From Methanomethylophilus sp963631655 (lineage in GTDB: Archaea > Thermoplasmatota > Thermoplasmata > Methanomassiliicoccales > Methanomethylophilaceae), in the NCBI GenBank assembly GCA_963631655.1, contig CAVGRR010000090.1, positions 1-5,640 of the forward strand: DNA of 5,640 nt. The letters are read 5' to 3'. The notes under the pieces were generated by a model. It had not been told where the DNA came from. It saw nothing but the letters and a program-made list of their open reading frames with translations, and searched no databases. The stretch's first letter is position 1; each line of letters begins with the position of its first letter. The position numbers were made by a program, and so were the translations under genes. This document shows positions 1-5,431 of this stretch, piece after piece.

Positions 1-18
1 CTATAGAGAAAAGATGGT

Positions 19-45
19 GACACCAATCAGAAATCAATTGGTGTC
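19..45. repeat. Perfect 9-bp inverted repeat
   Basis: Arms GACACCAAT (19-27) and ATTGGTGTC (37-45) are exact reverse complements around a 9-base spacer, so the element can form a hairpin in DNA or RNA. It lies at the left edge, upstream of an AT-rich tract and the CRISPR-like unit. It could be the 3' end structure of a gene lying left of the window or an operator. No long T-run follows immediately, so a terminator role is only possible. Confidence 0.5.
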
Positions 46-133
46 GAAATTACGATACTTTTGAATTTCATAACACAACTACGAATCATAAATTTGGAAA
101 AGATTTTAGTCACCCTATGATATAGCACTAATT
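46..133 (+). promoter_or_regulatory. AT-rich stretch, possible CRISPR leader
   Basis: This 88-base tract is clearly richer in A+T than the genes that follow, has no convincing ORF, and ends directly at the CRISPR-like repeat at 134. A type I array whose repeats end in ATTGAAAC on the plus strand has its leader on this side. Position and composition therefore fit a leader carrying a promoter, and ATGATATAG at 118-126 could serve as a TATA-like element. No repeat is found one repeat-plus-spacer unit upstream (67-98), so 134 would be the first repeat. The leader role is inferred. Confidence 0.3.
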
Positions 134-232
134 GTCATCCTTTACATAGGGATGTGGATTGAAACGGGTCTAGCCAGAAGATGTATGTCGCTCTGCGCTG
201 GGCGCCCCCCATATGGGGGCGTTGACAGACTA
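134..232 (+). CRISPR. Minimal or remnant CRISPR-like unit: repeat, 35-base spacer, degenerate repeat
   Basis: Repeat 1 (134-165, 32 bases) begins GTC, contains a 7-bp stem (CATCCTT 136-142 with AGGGATG 148-154, one T-G wobble) around a 5-base loop, and ends GTGGATTGAAAC. That is the architecture of type I-C-like repeats, whose Cas5d-type processing leaves a tag ending in ATTGAAAC. Positions 166-200 form a 35-base segment, a normal I-C spacer length. From 201 a second unit has the same geometry: a 7-bp stem (CGCCCCC 203-209 with GGGGGCG 215-221), a 5-base loop, then a diverged 3' tail. Degeneration of the last repeat's 3' end is normal at the leader-distal end of arrays. The stem sequences of the two copies differ, which is unusual within one array. 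No cas gene lies in the window. Alternatives are a chance resemblance in copy 1 plus an unrelated GC-rich hairpin, or a crRNA-like regulatory RNA. Confidence 0.5.
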
Positions 233-235
233 AAG

Positions 236-248
236 AAAACACTATATC
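236..248 (+). promoter_or_regulatory. Archaeal promoter of pncB
   Basis: An A-rich stretch (AAAGAAAAC, 232-240), suitable as a BRE, precedes the TATA-like ACTATATC (241-248). The centre of this box is about 26 bases from the ATG at 271, which would place transcription start at or next to the start codon. No Shine-Dalgarno-like purine run occurs before the ATG, so pncB is probably translated from a leaderless mRNA. The promoter directly abuts the degenerate repeat-like hairpin. Confidence 0.55.
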
Positions 249-270
249 AACATCTCCCGATAACCTTCCA

Positions 271-1734
271 ATGGAGTACAGGCAATACGATAAGCGTAAT
301 CTCACGATGGTAATGGATCTCTACGAACTAACTATGGCGAATGGTTACTTTCTTGAGGGCGGAAAAGGCGACGTCGTCACCTTCGATGTCTTCTTCCGGA
401 AGATCCCGGACAATGGGGGTTATGCTATATTTGCCGGTCTTGAGCAAATTATCGATTACATTGAGAACCTGCATTTTAATGAGGACGATATCACCTACCT
501 TCGCTCTTTGAATCAGTTTGATGAAGGTTTTTTGAAGTATCTTAAAGATTACAGATTCCAAGGAGATGTGAGTGCTTTCGAGGAGGGCACGGTCATGTTT
601 CCCGGTGAACCGGTCATCTCCGTTACCGCATCAATGATCGATGCGCAACTAGTGGAGACTGCCATCCTGGCACAGTATAATCACCAATCATTGATCGCGA
701 CAAAAACCTCCCGTATCGTCCGTGCTGCTAAGGGTCGTCCAGTCTCTGATTTTGGTGCCCGCAGGGCGCACAATATGGATGCCGCCGTCTACGGCGCCCG
801 CGCAGCTTACATTGGTGGAGCCGTCGGATCTGCAACTGTCCTGGCAGGACAGATGTTTGGGATTCCTGTCAGCGGGACGATGGCACACAGTTGGGTTATG
901 TTTTTTAGCTCGGAATACGAAGCGTTCGAGAAATACGCCCGCACCTACCCTGACGGTGCCCTTCTTTTAATTGACACCTATGATGTTCTAAATTCTGGTC
1001 TGCCCAATGCTATCCGCTGTGCCAAAGAGGTACTCGAACCAATGGGCAAACGTCTGATTGGCGTGCGTATCGATTCTGGTGATCTAGCATATCTTACTAA
1101 GGAAGTAAGAAGAAGGCTTGATGAGGCTGGTCTTGAGGATTGTAAGATCGTTGCTTCTAACAGTCTTGACGAGTATTCCATTTCATCCATTCTCGATCAG
1201 GGCGGATGCATAGATTCCTTCGGTGTGGGGGAGCGGCTTATCACTTCCCGCAGCGACCCTGTCTTTTCTGGAGTTTACAAGATTTCTGCTGTCGAGCGTG
1301 ACGGAAAGGTAATTCCCAAGATCAAGGTCTCTGAAACCGTTGAAAAGATCACCAACCCCGGAAGAAAAGAGGTCTATCGTATCTTCGATTCCAAGGGGTA
1401 TGCCATCGCCGATCTGATTACCAAAGATGGGGAGACCGTCGATTTAACTCAATCTTATCCTGTCGTGGATACAGTCCGCCCCTGGAAGGCAGTGGACCTC
1501 AAAGGCTGCAGTGCCAGACCTCTTCTCCACAAGGTCATCGAGCACGGAAAACGCATTGCTCCCACAAAACCTCTCTGCGAGATCAGGGATTATGTGCGCC
1601 GGCAGTTGGAGTCGGAAATCTGGCAGGAAGAGCAGAGGTTCGAGAACCCTCACTTGCACCATCTCGACATGAGTCCCAGCTACTATAGGTTAAAGATGGA
1701 CCTTCTCCAAAAGAGCCAGAAGAGGTCCGATTGA
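271..1734 (+). CDS. pncB: Nicotinate phosphoribosyltransferase
   Basis: The 487-residue protein is a cytosolic NAPRT. It condenses nicotinate with PRPP, coupled to ATP hydrolysis, to give nicotinate mononucleotide in the Preiss-Handler route to NAD. Family signatures run in order: YELTMANGYF (18-27), FDVFFRKIP (38-46), SDFGARRAHN (159-168), GTMAHSW (202-208), GVRIDSGDL (264-272) and FGVGERL (317-323). H206 is probably the histidine phosphorylated during ATP coupling, by analogy with characterised NAPRTs, and the RIDSGD segment lies in the PRPP/product site. Length and motif order match full-length enzymes of the type common in Firmicutes. The ATG at 271 is chosen for its fit to a leaderless promoter; M13 and M15 are alternative starts just before the conserved block. 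Codon third positions look more A/T-rich than in the transporter further right, which could reflect transfer. The stop lies 4 bases from the convergent nitroreductase gene. Confidence 0.96.
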   Translation: MEYRQYDKRNLTMVMDLYELTMANGYFLEGGKGDVVTFDVFFRKIPDNGGYAIFAGLEQIIDYIENLHFNEDDITYLRSLNQFDEGFLKYLKDYRFQGDVSAFEEGTVMFPGEPVISVTASMIDAQLVETAILAQYNHQSLIATKTSRIVRAAKGRPVSDFGARRAHNMDAAVYGARAAYIGGAVGSATVLAGQMFGIPVSGTMAHSWVMFFSSEYEAFEKYARTYPDGALLLIDTYDVLNSGLPNAIRCAKEVLEPMGKRLIGVRIDSGDLAYLTKEVRRRLDEAGLEDCKIVASNSLDEYSISSILDQGGCIDSFGVGERLITSRSDPVFSGVYKISAVERDGKVIPKIKVSETVEKITNPGRKEVYRIFDSKGYAIADLITKDGETVDLTQSYPVVDTVRPWKAVDLKGCSARPLLHKVIEHGKRIAPTKPLCEIRDYVRRQLESEIWQEEQRFENPHLHHLDMSPSYYRLKMDLLQKSQKRSD

Positions 1735-1738
1735 GTGG

Positions 1739-2254
1739 TCAGAGATACCTAATCAGCTCTGAGACAGGACGTTTCTTGGCGTGGTTAATCGAAGGCTTTG
1801 CATCCGGGGACGCATACCCCAGCGCCATTAGAAGCACTGCTTTTTCATTCTCAGGGAGACCGAATGATTTCTCGGATTCGGAGTTGGGGAAAAAGTCGAT
1901 CCACAGTGTGTCCAACCCGATATCTTTAGCTTCGAGCATCATGTGAGTAGCAACGATACTTACGTCCTGCTGACCGGATACGATTCCGGCTTCTTTGGGA
2001 TTTTTCCACTCTTCATCCGTGTTGTACGCAAATAGGAAAACAATCGGTGCACCGTACCTACAAGGTGTCAGTGCATCGATCTTGGCAAGTCCTTCTTTAG
2101 ATCTGATGACATAGACCCTTTGAGGCTGTAGATTTTTAGCGGTCGGCGCCACCATTCCTGCTTCAATGATCTTGTCAAGCAGGTCCTGAGAGACTTCCTC
2201 ATCAGAGAATGATCTCACACTGTATCTGCTCTTTGCCAATTCCATAAATGACAT
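1739..2254 (-). CDS. Nitroreductase-family flavoprotein
   Basis: This 171-residue protein belongs to the small single-domain branch of the FMN-dependent nitroreductase superfamily, cytosolic enzymes that use NAD(P)H to reduce nitro compounds, quinones or flavins. The N-terminal SRYSVRSF (9-16) is the usual RRSxRxF-type phosphate-binding motif of FMN. APTAKNLQPQ (36-45) is the second FMN-contact segment. The helix GQQDVSIVATHMMLEA (94-109) followed by GLDTLWI (113-119) is the conserved core, and ALGYASPD (144-151) is the typical C-terminal FMN-contact strand. The substrate cannot be predicted. The ATG at 2254 is supported by AGGTGAG just upstream; M4 is an alternative. It is the last gene of a probable Sel1-galE-nitroreductase transcript, 31 bases after galE, and converges on pncB. 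Confidence 0.9.
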   Translation of the reverse strand: MSFMELAKSRYSVRSFSDEEVSQDLLDKIIEAGMVAPTAKNLQPQRVYVIRSKEGLAKIDALTPCRYGAPIVFLFAYNTDEEWKNPKEAGIVSGQQDVSIVATHMMLEAKDIGLDTLWIDFFPNSESEKSFGLPENEKAVLLMALGYASPDAKPSINHAKKRPVSELIRYL

Positions 2255-2257
2255 GTT

Positions 2258-2264
2258 CTCACCT
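2258..2264 (-). promoter_or_regulatory. Shine-Dalgarno site of the nitroreductase gene
   Basis: Read on the minus strand the sequence is AGGTGAG, three bases before the ATG at 2254. AGGTGA is complementary to the 3' end of archaeal 16S rRNA (ATCACCTCC type). It supports internal initiation on a galE-nitroreductase transcript and fixes the start codon. It contrasts with the leaderless-type starts of pncB and the transporter. Confidence 0.7.
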
Positions 2265-2285
2265 ATTTTTCAATGTGCCAGATGT

Positions 2286-3287
2286 TCAGTTTCCGTTCAT
2301 TTTCGAGATCCAGTTGTAAGCGGTCCGGACGGAGTCCTCCAGTGTTCTTTTCGGAGCCCATCCGAGTACCTGTTTCGCCTTGGTGTTGTCTGCCACCAAT
2401 ATTGCAGGATCACCGGGACGGCGGCCTTCCACCTTTACTGGAATGTCCACTCCGGTGATCTTCCTGCAGACCTCAAAGACCTCTTTTACTGTTGAGCCTT
2501 CGTTGGTCCCCAGATTGAAATAATCTGTTTTGCCGCCAGTCTCGAGATACCTAAGTGCCAGCAGATGTGCGTCTGCCAGATCCTCGACGTTAACGTAATC
2601 CCGGATACAGGTTCCATCTCTCGTGGGGTAGTCGGTACCATACATTTTGAATTCTTTTCCGTTTCCGAATATTGACCCCAGAATGTTCGGGATCAAGTGG
2701 GTCTCTGGGAAATGCCTTTCTCCGACTCTGAGCTTGCTGTCCGCTCCGGCCACGTTGAAGTATCTCAGTCTTACAGATCTCAAATTATAGGCGTCCGAAT
2801 AAGCGTCCATCATCTTCTCAATCGCGAGCTTTGACATTCCGTATGGGTTGATAGGCACCTGCGGATGTTTTTCGTCGATCGGCGTGTACACAGGTTCCCC
2901 ATATGTTGCAGCGGTGGAGGAGAACACGATCTGCTTCACATCATGGGCCCTCATGACATCGAGAAGATTCATAGTGCCAGCGACGTTGTTTCTCCAGTAT
3001 TTTCCAGGGTCCGTCATGGACTCCGCCACCTGTGAAAATGCTGCGAAATGGATCACTGCATCGATTTTATTCTCTGAGAACACCTTCTCCAGATCTTCCA
3101 TATTGAGGAGGTCCCCTTCGAACGAATCGATGAATTTCCCTTTTGTCTTCAGTCCCCTGAACACATCTGAAGTATCACGATGTCCGGTCGAATGATTATC
3201 GAACACGGCAACGTCGTACCCCGCTTCAAGGAGTGCGATCACGCAATGTGAACCGATGTATCCGTCCCCGCCTGTTACAAGTATCAT
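2286..3287 (-). CDS. galE: UDP-glucose 4-epimerase
   Basis: The 333-residue protein is a full-length extended-SDR epimerase. It interconverts UDP-glucose and UDP-galactose with tightly bound NAD in the cytosol, supplying galactose donors for surface glycans or permitting galactose use. The Rossmann motif TGGDGYIGSH is at 5-14; the third residue of the GGxG turn is Asp, where Ala is usual. HFAAF (80-84), SSTAATYG (123-130) and the YxxxK pair Y149/K153 in NPYGMSK form the catalytic site with S124. RYFNVAGAD (175-183), HLIPNIL (197-203), DGTCIRDYVNVEDLADAH (224-241) and RRPGDP (289-294) are classic GalE substrate-domain signatures. The upstream Sel1 gene ends 11 bases before the ATG, and only a weak purine stretch (GGGATC) precedes it, so it is probably co-transcribed. 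A UDP-GlcNAc or other sugar specificity cannot be excluded. Confidence 0.96.
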   Translation of the reverse strand: MILVTGGDGYIGSHCVIALLEAGYDVAVFDNHSTGHRDTSDVFRGLKTKGKFIDSFEGDLLNMEDLEKVFSENKIDAVIHFAAFSQVAESMTDPGKYWRNNVAGTMNLLDVMRAHDVKQIVFSSTAATYGEPVYTPIDEKHPQVPINPYGMSKLAIEKMMDAYSDAYNLRSVRLRYFNVAGADSKLRVGERHFPETHLIPNILGSIFGNGKEFKMYGTDYPTRDGTCIRDYVNVEDLADAHLLALRYLETGGKTDYFNLGTNEGSTVKEVFEVCRKITGVDIPVKVEGRRPGDPAILVADNTKAKQVLGWAPKRTLEDSVRTAYNWISKMNGN

Positions 3288-3298
3288 TAAGATCCCAT

Positions 3299-4123
3299 TC
3301 AGAGTTCGATGCCCATCTCTTTCAGCTTCTCTTCAGCAGGCGAGTAGTCATATTCCGCAGCGAGACGCAGCCAGTTCACTGCAGTGTCCTTATCCTTCTC
3401 GACACCTTCTCCGTTGAGATATGCCAGACCCACCAGATACTGTGCCTCCCCGTCGCCTTCTTTGGCAAGCAGGGTGTACCATTTCACGGATTCCGCCAGG
3501 TCCTTTTCGACCCCGTCCCCGTCGGCGTAGATCTTGCCGAGATTCCTCATGGCCTCTCTGCTGTGCTTCTTCGTTGCGACAGTGTACCATTTGATGGCCT
3601 TGGGGATATCCTTGTGTTCATCGCCCGATAGATAACACGCATTGGCAAGCTTGATCTGAGAGTCGGTATGATCCTCGTTCGCCGCCTTCTCCCACCAGGA
3701 GATGGCCTTCTGGATATCCTTCTCCACACCGTCTCCGTAATAATATGCAGCGGCAAGGTTGTCCATTGCATAGACATCTCCTTTCTCCGCCGCCCTGGTG
3801 AACCATTTCACCGCTTCGGCACAGCTCTGGGGCACACCCTCTCCGTTATTGTACAGCAAACCCAAAGCGGTCTCCGCGTCGGGATATCCCTGTTTCGCTG
3901 AAAGGTAGCACCAGGCCGCCGACTGAACGGGGTCCACATCCGTTCCGCGTCCGTAACGGTAGATGTTGTACATCGCGTACTGCGATTCAGCATTGCCGGC
4001 CTTTGCCTTCTGGTATGATTCCCACACCATCTCCGGAACAAGCATCTGGAAAATATCTTTCGGAGCAGGTATCTCGTCTGTCATGCCCGTCTGTACCGTT
4101 TCGACTCTTATTATGTTTGCCAC
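3299..4123 (-). CDS. Sel1-like (TPR-type) repeat protein
   Basis: The 274-residue protein consists of a leader of about 43 residues followed by six Sel1-like repeats, each exactly 36 residues: 44-79, 80-115, 116-151, 152-187, 188-223 and 224-259. Each repeat has the A..(L/I)...Y..G.GV..D..KA..W...AA..G pattern. Such repeats form paired-helix solenoids that act as protein-protein interaction scaffolds. The fourth repeat is the most diverged (LSGDEHKD replaces the usual GxGV turn). No signal peptide or membrane segment is seen, so it is probably cytosolic. The annotated start is GTG at 4123; an ATG at 4084 (residue 14) is a credible alternative because the best TATA-like box on this strand is rather close to the GTG. 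It is the first gene of the minus-strand cluster, and its partner is unknown. Confidence 0.9.
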   Translation of the reverse strand: MANIIRVETVQTGMTDEIPAPKDIFQMLVPEMVWESYQKAKAGNAESQYAMYNIYRYGRGTDVDPVQSAAWCYLSAKQGYPDAETALGLLYNNGEGVPQSCAEAVKWFTRAAEKGDVYAMDNLAAAYYYGDGVEKDIQKAISWWEKAANEDHTDSQIKLANACYLSGDEHKDIPKAIKWYTVATKKHSREAMRNLGKIYADGDGVEKDLAESVKWYTLLAKEGDGEAQYLVGLAYLNGEGVEKDKDTAVNWLRLAAEYDYSPAEEKLKEMGIEL

Positions 4124-4169
4124 GACCGCGATATAAGGATTTATACTCCATCGATATCAATCGCCAAAT
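4124..4169. promoter_or_regulatory. Divergent promoter region between the Sel1 gene and the MFS exporter
   Basis: Only 46 bases separate the two divergent start codons. ATTTATAC (4139-4146) is a good plus-strand TATA box, centred about 27-28 bases before the ATG at 4170, which predicts a leaderless transporter mRNA. On the minus strand the same bases read GTATAAAT, but its centre is only about 20 bases from the GTG at 4123. The minus promoter may therefore instead use TTGATATC (plus 4153-4160), or start within the annotated Sel1 N-terminus. Opposite transcription complexes would compete in so short a space, suggesting coupled or mutually exclusive expression. Confidence 0.55.
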
Positions 4170-5348
4170 ATGAACGCGAAGCAATGGCTGCCTCTGATCG
4201 GGCTCACGATCAGTGTGTTCATCTTCAACATGTCGGAGTTCATGCCGATCGGCGTCCTCACGGACATCGCGACCGATCTTTCAGTGTCAGAATCCCAGGC
4301 GGGACTGATCATCTCCTTCTATGCGTGGGCCGTCGCATTGCTTTCGCTTCCTCTTATGTTACTATTAAGAAAGATGGAATACAGGAGGATGCTTCTTTTA
4401 GCTGTATTTCTCTTCATGGTGTTCCAGTTCCTTTCCGGAATCTCCAACTCCTATTGGATGCTGATGGGCGCCCGTATCGGCGTCGCCGTCGCGCACTCCA
4501 TCTTCTGGTCCATCGCGGCGCCGCTGGCGGTCAGGGTGGTGGAAGAGAGGTACCAGCGTTTCGCGCTGAGCGTGATGGCGGTGGGAACCTCCATCGCGAT
4601 GATCCTCGGTCTGCCCGCAGGCCGTATGATCGGTCTCGCGTTCGGATGGAGGATGTCGTTCTTCACCATCGCCGCCATTTCCGTGATGGTGTTGGTACTT
4701 CTCCTTATGGTGTTCCCGAGACTTGAGAACCCCGGAACCTTCACGGTCAAGCGCATGCCGGACATCTACCGCAACAAGGTCCTGGTGGGACTGTACATCG
4801 CGGTGGCGGTGTTCGTGACAGGCCACTTCACCGCATACAGCTACATCGAGCCCTTCTTATTGCAGGTCGCCGGGTTCTCAGAGGGTCTTGTGACCTATAC
4901 CCTGATAGCATTCGGTATCGCAGGCATCATTGGGAGCATGATCTTTTCGAAGTTCTATGAAAAACTGAGGTACGTGATGATGCCCGTCGTGTTCCTCTGT
5001 GCCATGCTCATGCTCTTCCTGATGCGTGCCGTGACATCTTATGAGGTGGTCCTGATCATCGTCTGTTCCGTGTGGGGCATGTGCTACACCCTGTTCTGCG
5101 TCACAGGTCAGAACGAGGTCCTGAGGGCCTCGCCTGCGGATGCGACGGCCATCGCCATGTCGTTACAGTCCGGTATCTTCAACGTGGGGATCGCCATGGG
5201 CTCGATCGTGGGAGGTCTCGTGACCGATCATTTGGACATCGCGGACATCGGTCTCGTGGGGGGACTGTTCGCCGCCGTGGCCGCGGTATTCGTCATCGCG
5301 TTCCTCATCAGGTGGATAAAAGAGTCCGAAATCGCCCGCGGATCCTGA
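4170..5348 (+). CDS. sotB: MFS exporter, SotB-like sugar efflux transporter (DHA1 family)
   Basis: The 392-residue protein is a 12-helix major facilitator. Hydrophobic segments lie near 8-27, 44-66, 72-91, 95-119, 131-153, 160-181, 203-223, 238-260, 267-286, 291-312, 330-352 and 362-383. It closely resembles recalled E. coli SotB, a proton-driven exporter of arabinose, lactose and IPTG-like sugars, throughout: SEFMPIGVLTDIA (22-34), YAWAVALLSLP (51-61), RIGVAVAHSIFWSI (102-115), ILGLPAGRMIG (145-155), FGWRMSFF (158-165), TAYSYIEPF (221-229), AGIIGSMIF (251-259) and SGIFNVGIAMG (334-344). GTSIAMILGLPAGR (139-152) is the motif C region typical of antiporters, while motif A after helix 2 is degenerate. 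No SD precedes the ATG, and a TATA box about 27 bases upstream supports this start. The real substrate in this organism is unknown. The strong likeness to a bacterial exporter suggests lateral transfer. Confidence 0.92.
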   Translation: MNAKQWLPLIGLTISVFIFNMSEFMPIGVLTDIATDLSVSESQAGLIISFYAWAVALLSLPLMLLLRKMEYRRMLLLAVFLFMVFQFLSGISNSYWMLMGARIGVAVAHSIFWSIAAPLAVRVVEERYQRFALSVMAVGTSIAMILGLPAGRMIGLAFGWRMSFFTIAAISVMVLVLLLMVFPRLENPGTFTVKRMPDIYRNKVLVGLYIAVAVFVTGHFTAYSYIEPFLLQVAGFSEGLVTYTLIAFGIAGIIGSMIFSKFYEKLRYVMMPVVFLCAMLMLFLMRAVTSYEVVLIIVCSVWGMCYTLFCVTGQNEVLRASPADATAIAMSLQSGIFNVGIAMGSIVGGLVTDHLDIADIGLVGGLFAAVAAVFVIAFLIRWIKESEIARGS

Positions 5349-5358
5349 GAAAACACCG

Positions 5359-5387
5359 TTTTTCCCTTTTCAAAACAGGGAGAAAAG
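5359..5387 (+). terminator. T-rich, hairpin-capable terminator region after the MFS gene
   Basis: Eleven bases after the stop codon, TTTTT (5359-5363) and TTTT (5367-5370) form the pyrimidine tract typical of archaeal termination. CTTTTC (5366-5371) also pairs exactly with GAAAAG (5382-5387). Alternatively TTTTTCCC (5359-5366) pairs with GGGAGAAAA (5378-5386) with one bulged base. The minus strand is also T-rich here, so it could work in both directions. Confidence 0.45.
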
Positions 5388-5401
5388 GAATGCGATGTAA
5401 A

Positions 5402-5412
5402 ATTATATATAC
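5402..5412 (+). promoter_or_regulatory. Strong archaeal TATA box
   Basis: ATTATATATAC is a near-ideal archaeal TATA element, preceded by the purine/A-rich TGTAAA (5396-5401) in the BRE position. It predicts transcription start at about 5430-5434. The ATG at 5422 is too near the box to be in such a transcript, so the product would be an RNA gene or a long leader for a gene beyond the window. The element is nearly palindromic, so a minus-strand role cannot be ruled out. Confidence 0.55.
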
Positions 5413-5431
5413 TACTCAGCAATGGAGTGCT

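Noticed and set aside
2..64. Short open frame entering from the left edge (about 20 codons, ending TGA at 62-64)
   Set aside because: It could be the C-terminus of an upstream gene, but it is too short to recognise and contains the 19-45 palindrome. There is no evidence beyond an open frame.
203..221. GC-rich hairpin read as a plain intrinsic terminator
   Set aside because: No T-run follows it and no gene ends just upstream. Its geometry and distance match the repeat at 134 better.
134..270. CreTA-type CRISPR-regulated toxin-antitoxin module
   Set aside because: No small toxin ORF with a spacer-matching promoter is visible; the adjacent gene is the metabolic pncB.
722..1190. Open frames on both strands inside pncB
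   Set aside because: They lack recognisable domains and initiation signals and lie wholly inside a strongly conserved gene in other frames.
2848..3631. Plus-strand open frames opposite galE and the Sel1 gene (2848-3195, 3233-3631)
   Set aside because: They are antisense shadows of well-supported genes and their compositions do not look like real proteins.
4184..4826. Overlapping frames inside the transporter, rich in Arg and His
   Set aside because: Arg/His-rich composition is typical of shifted frames of a GC-rich membrane-protein gene.
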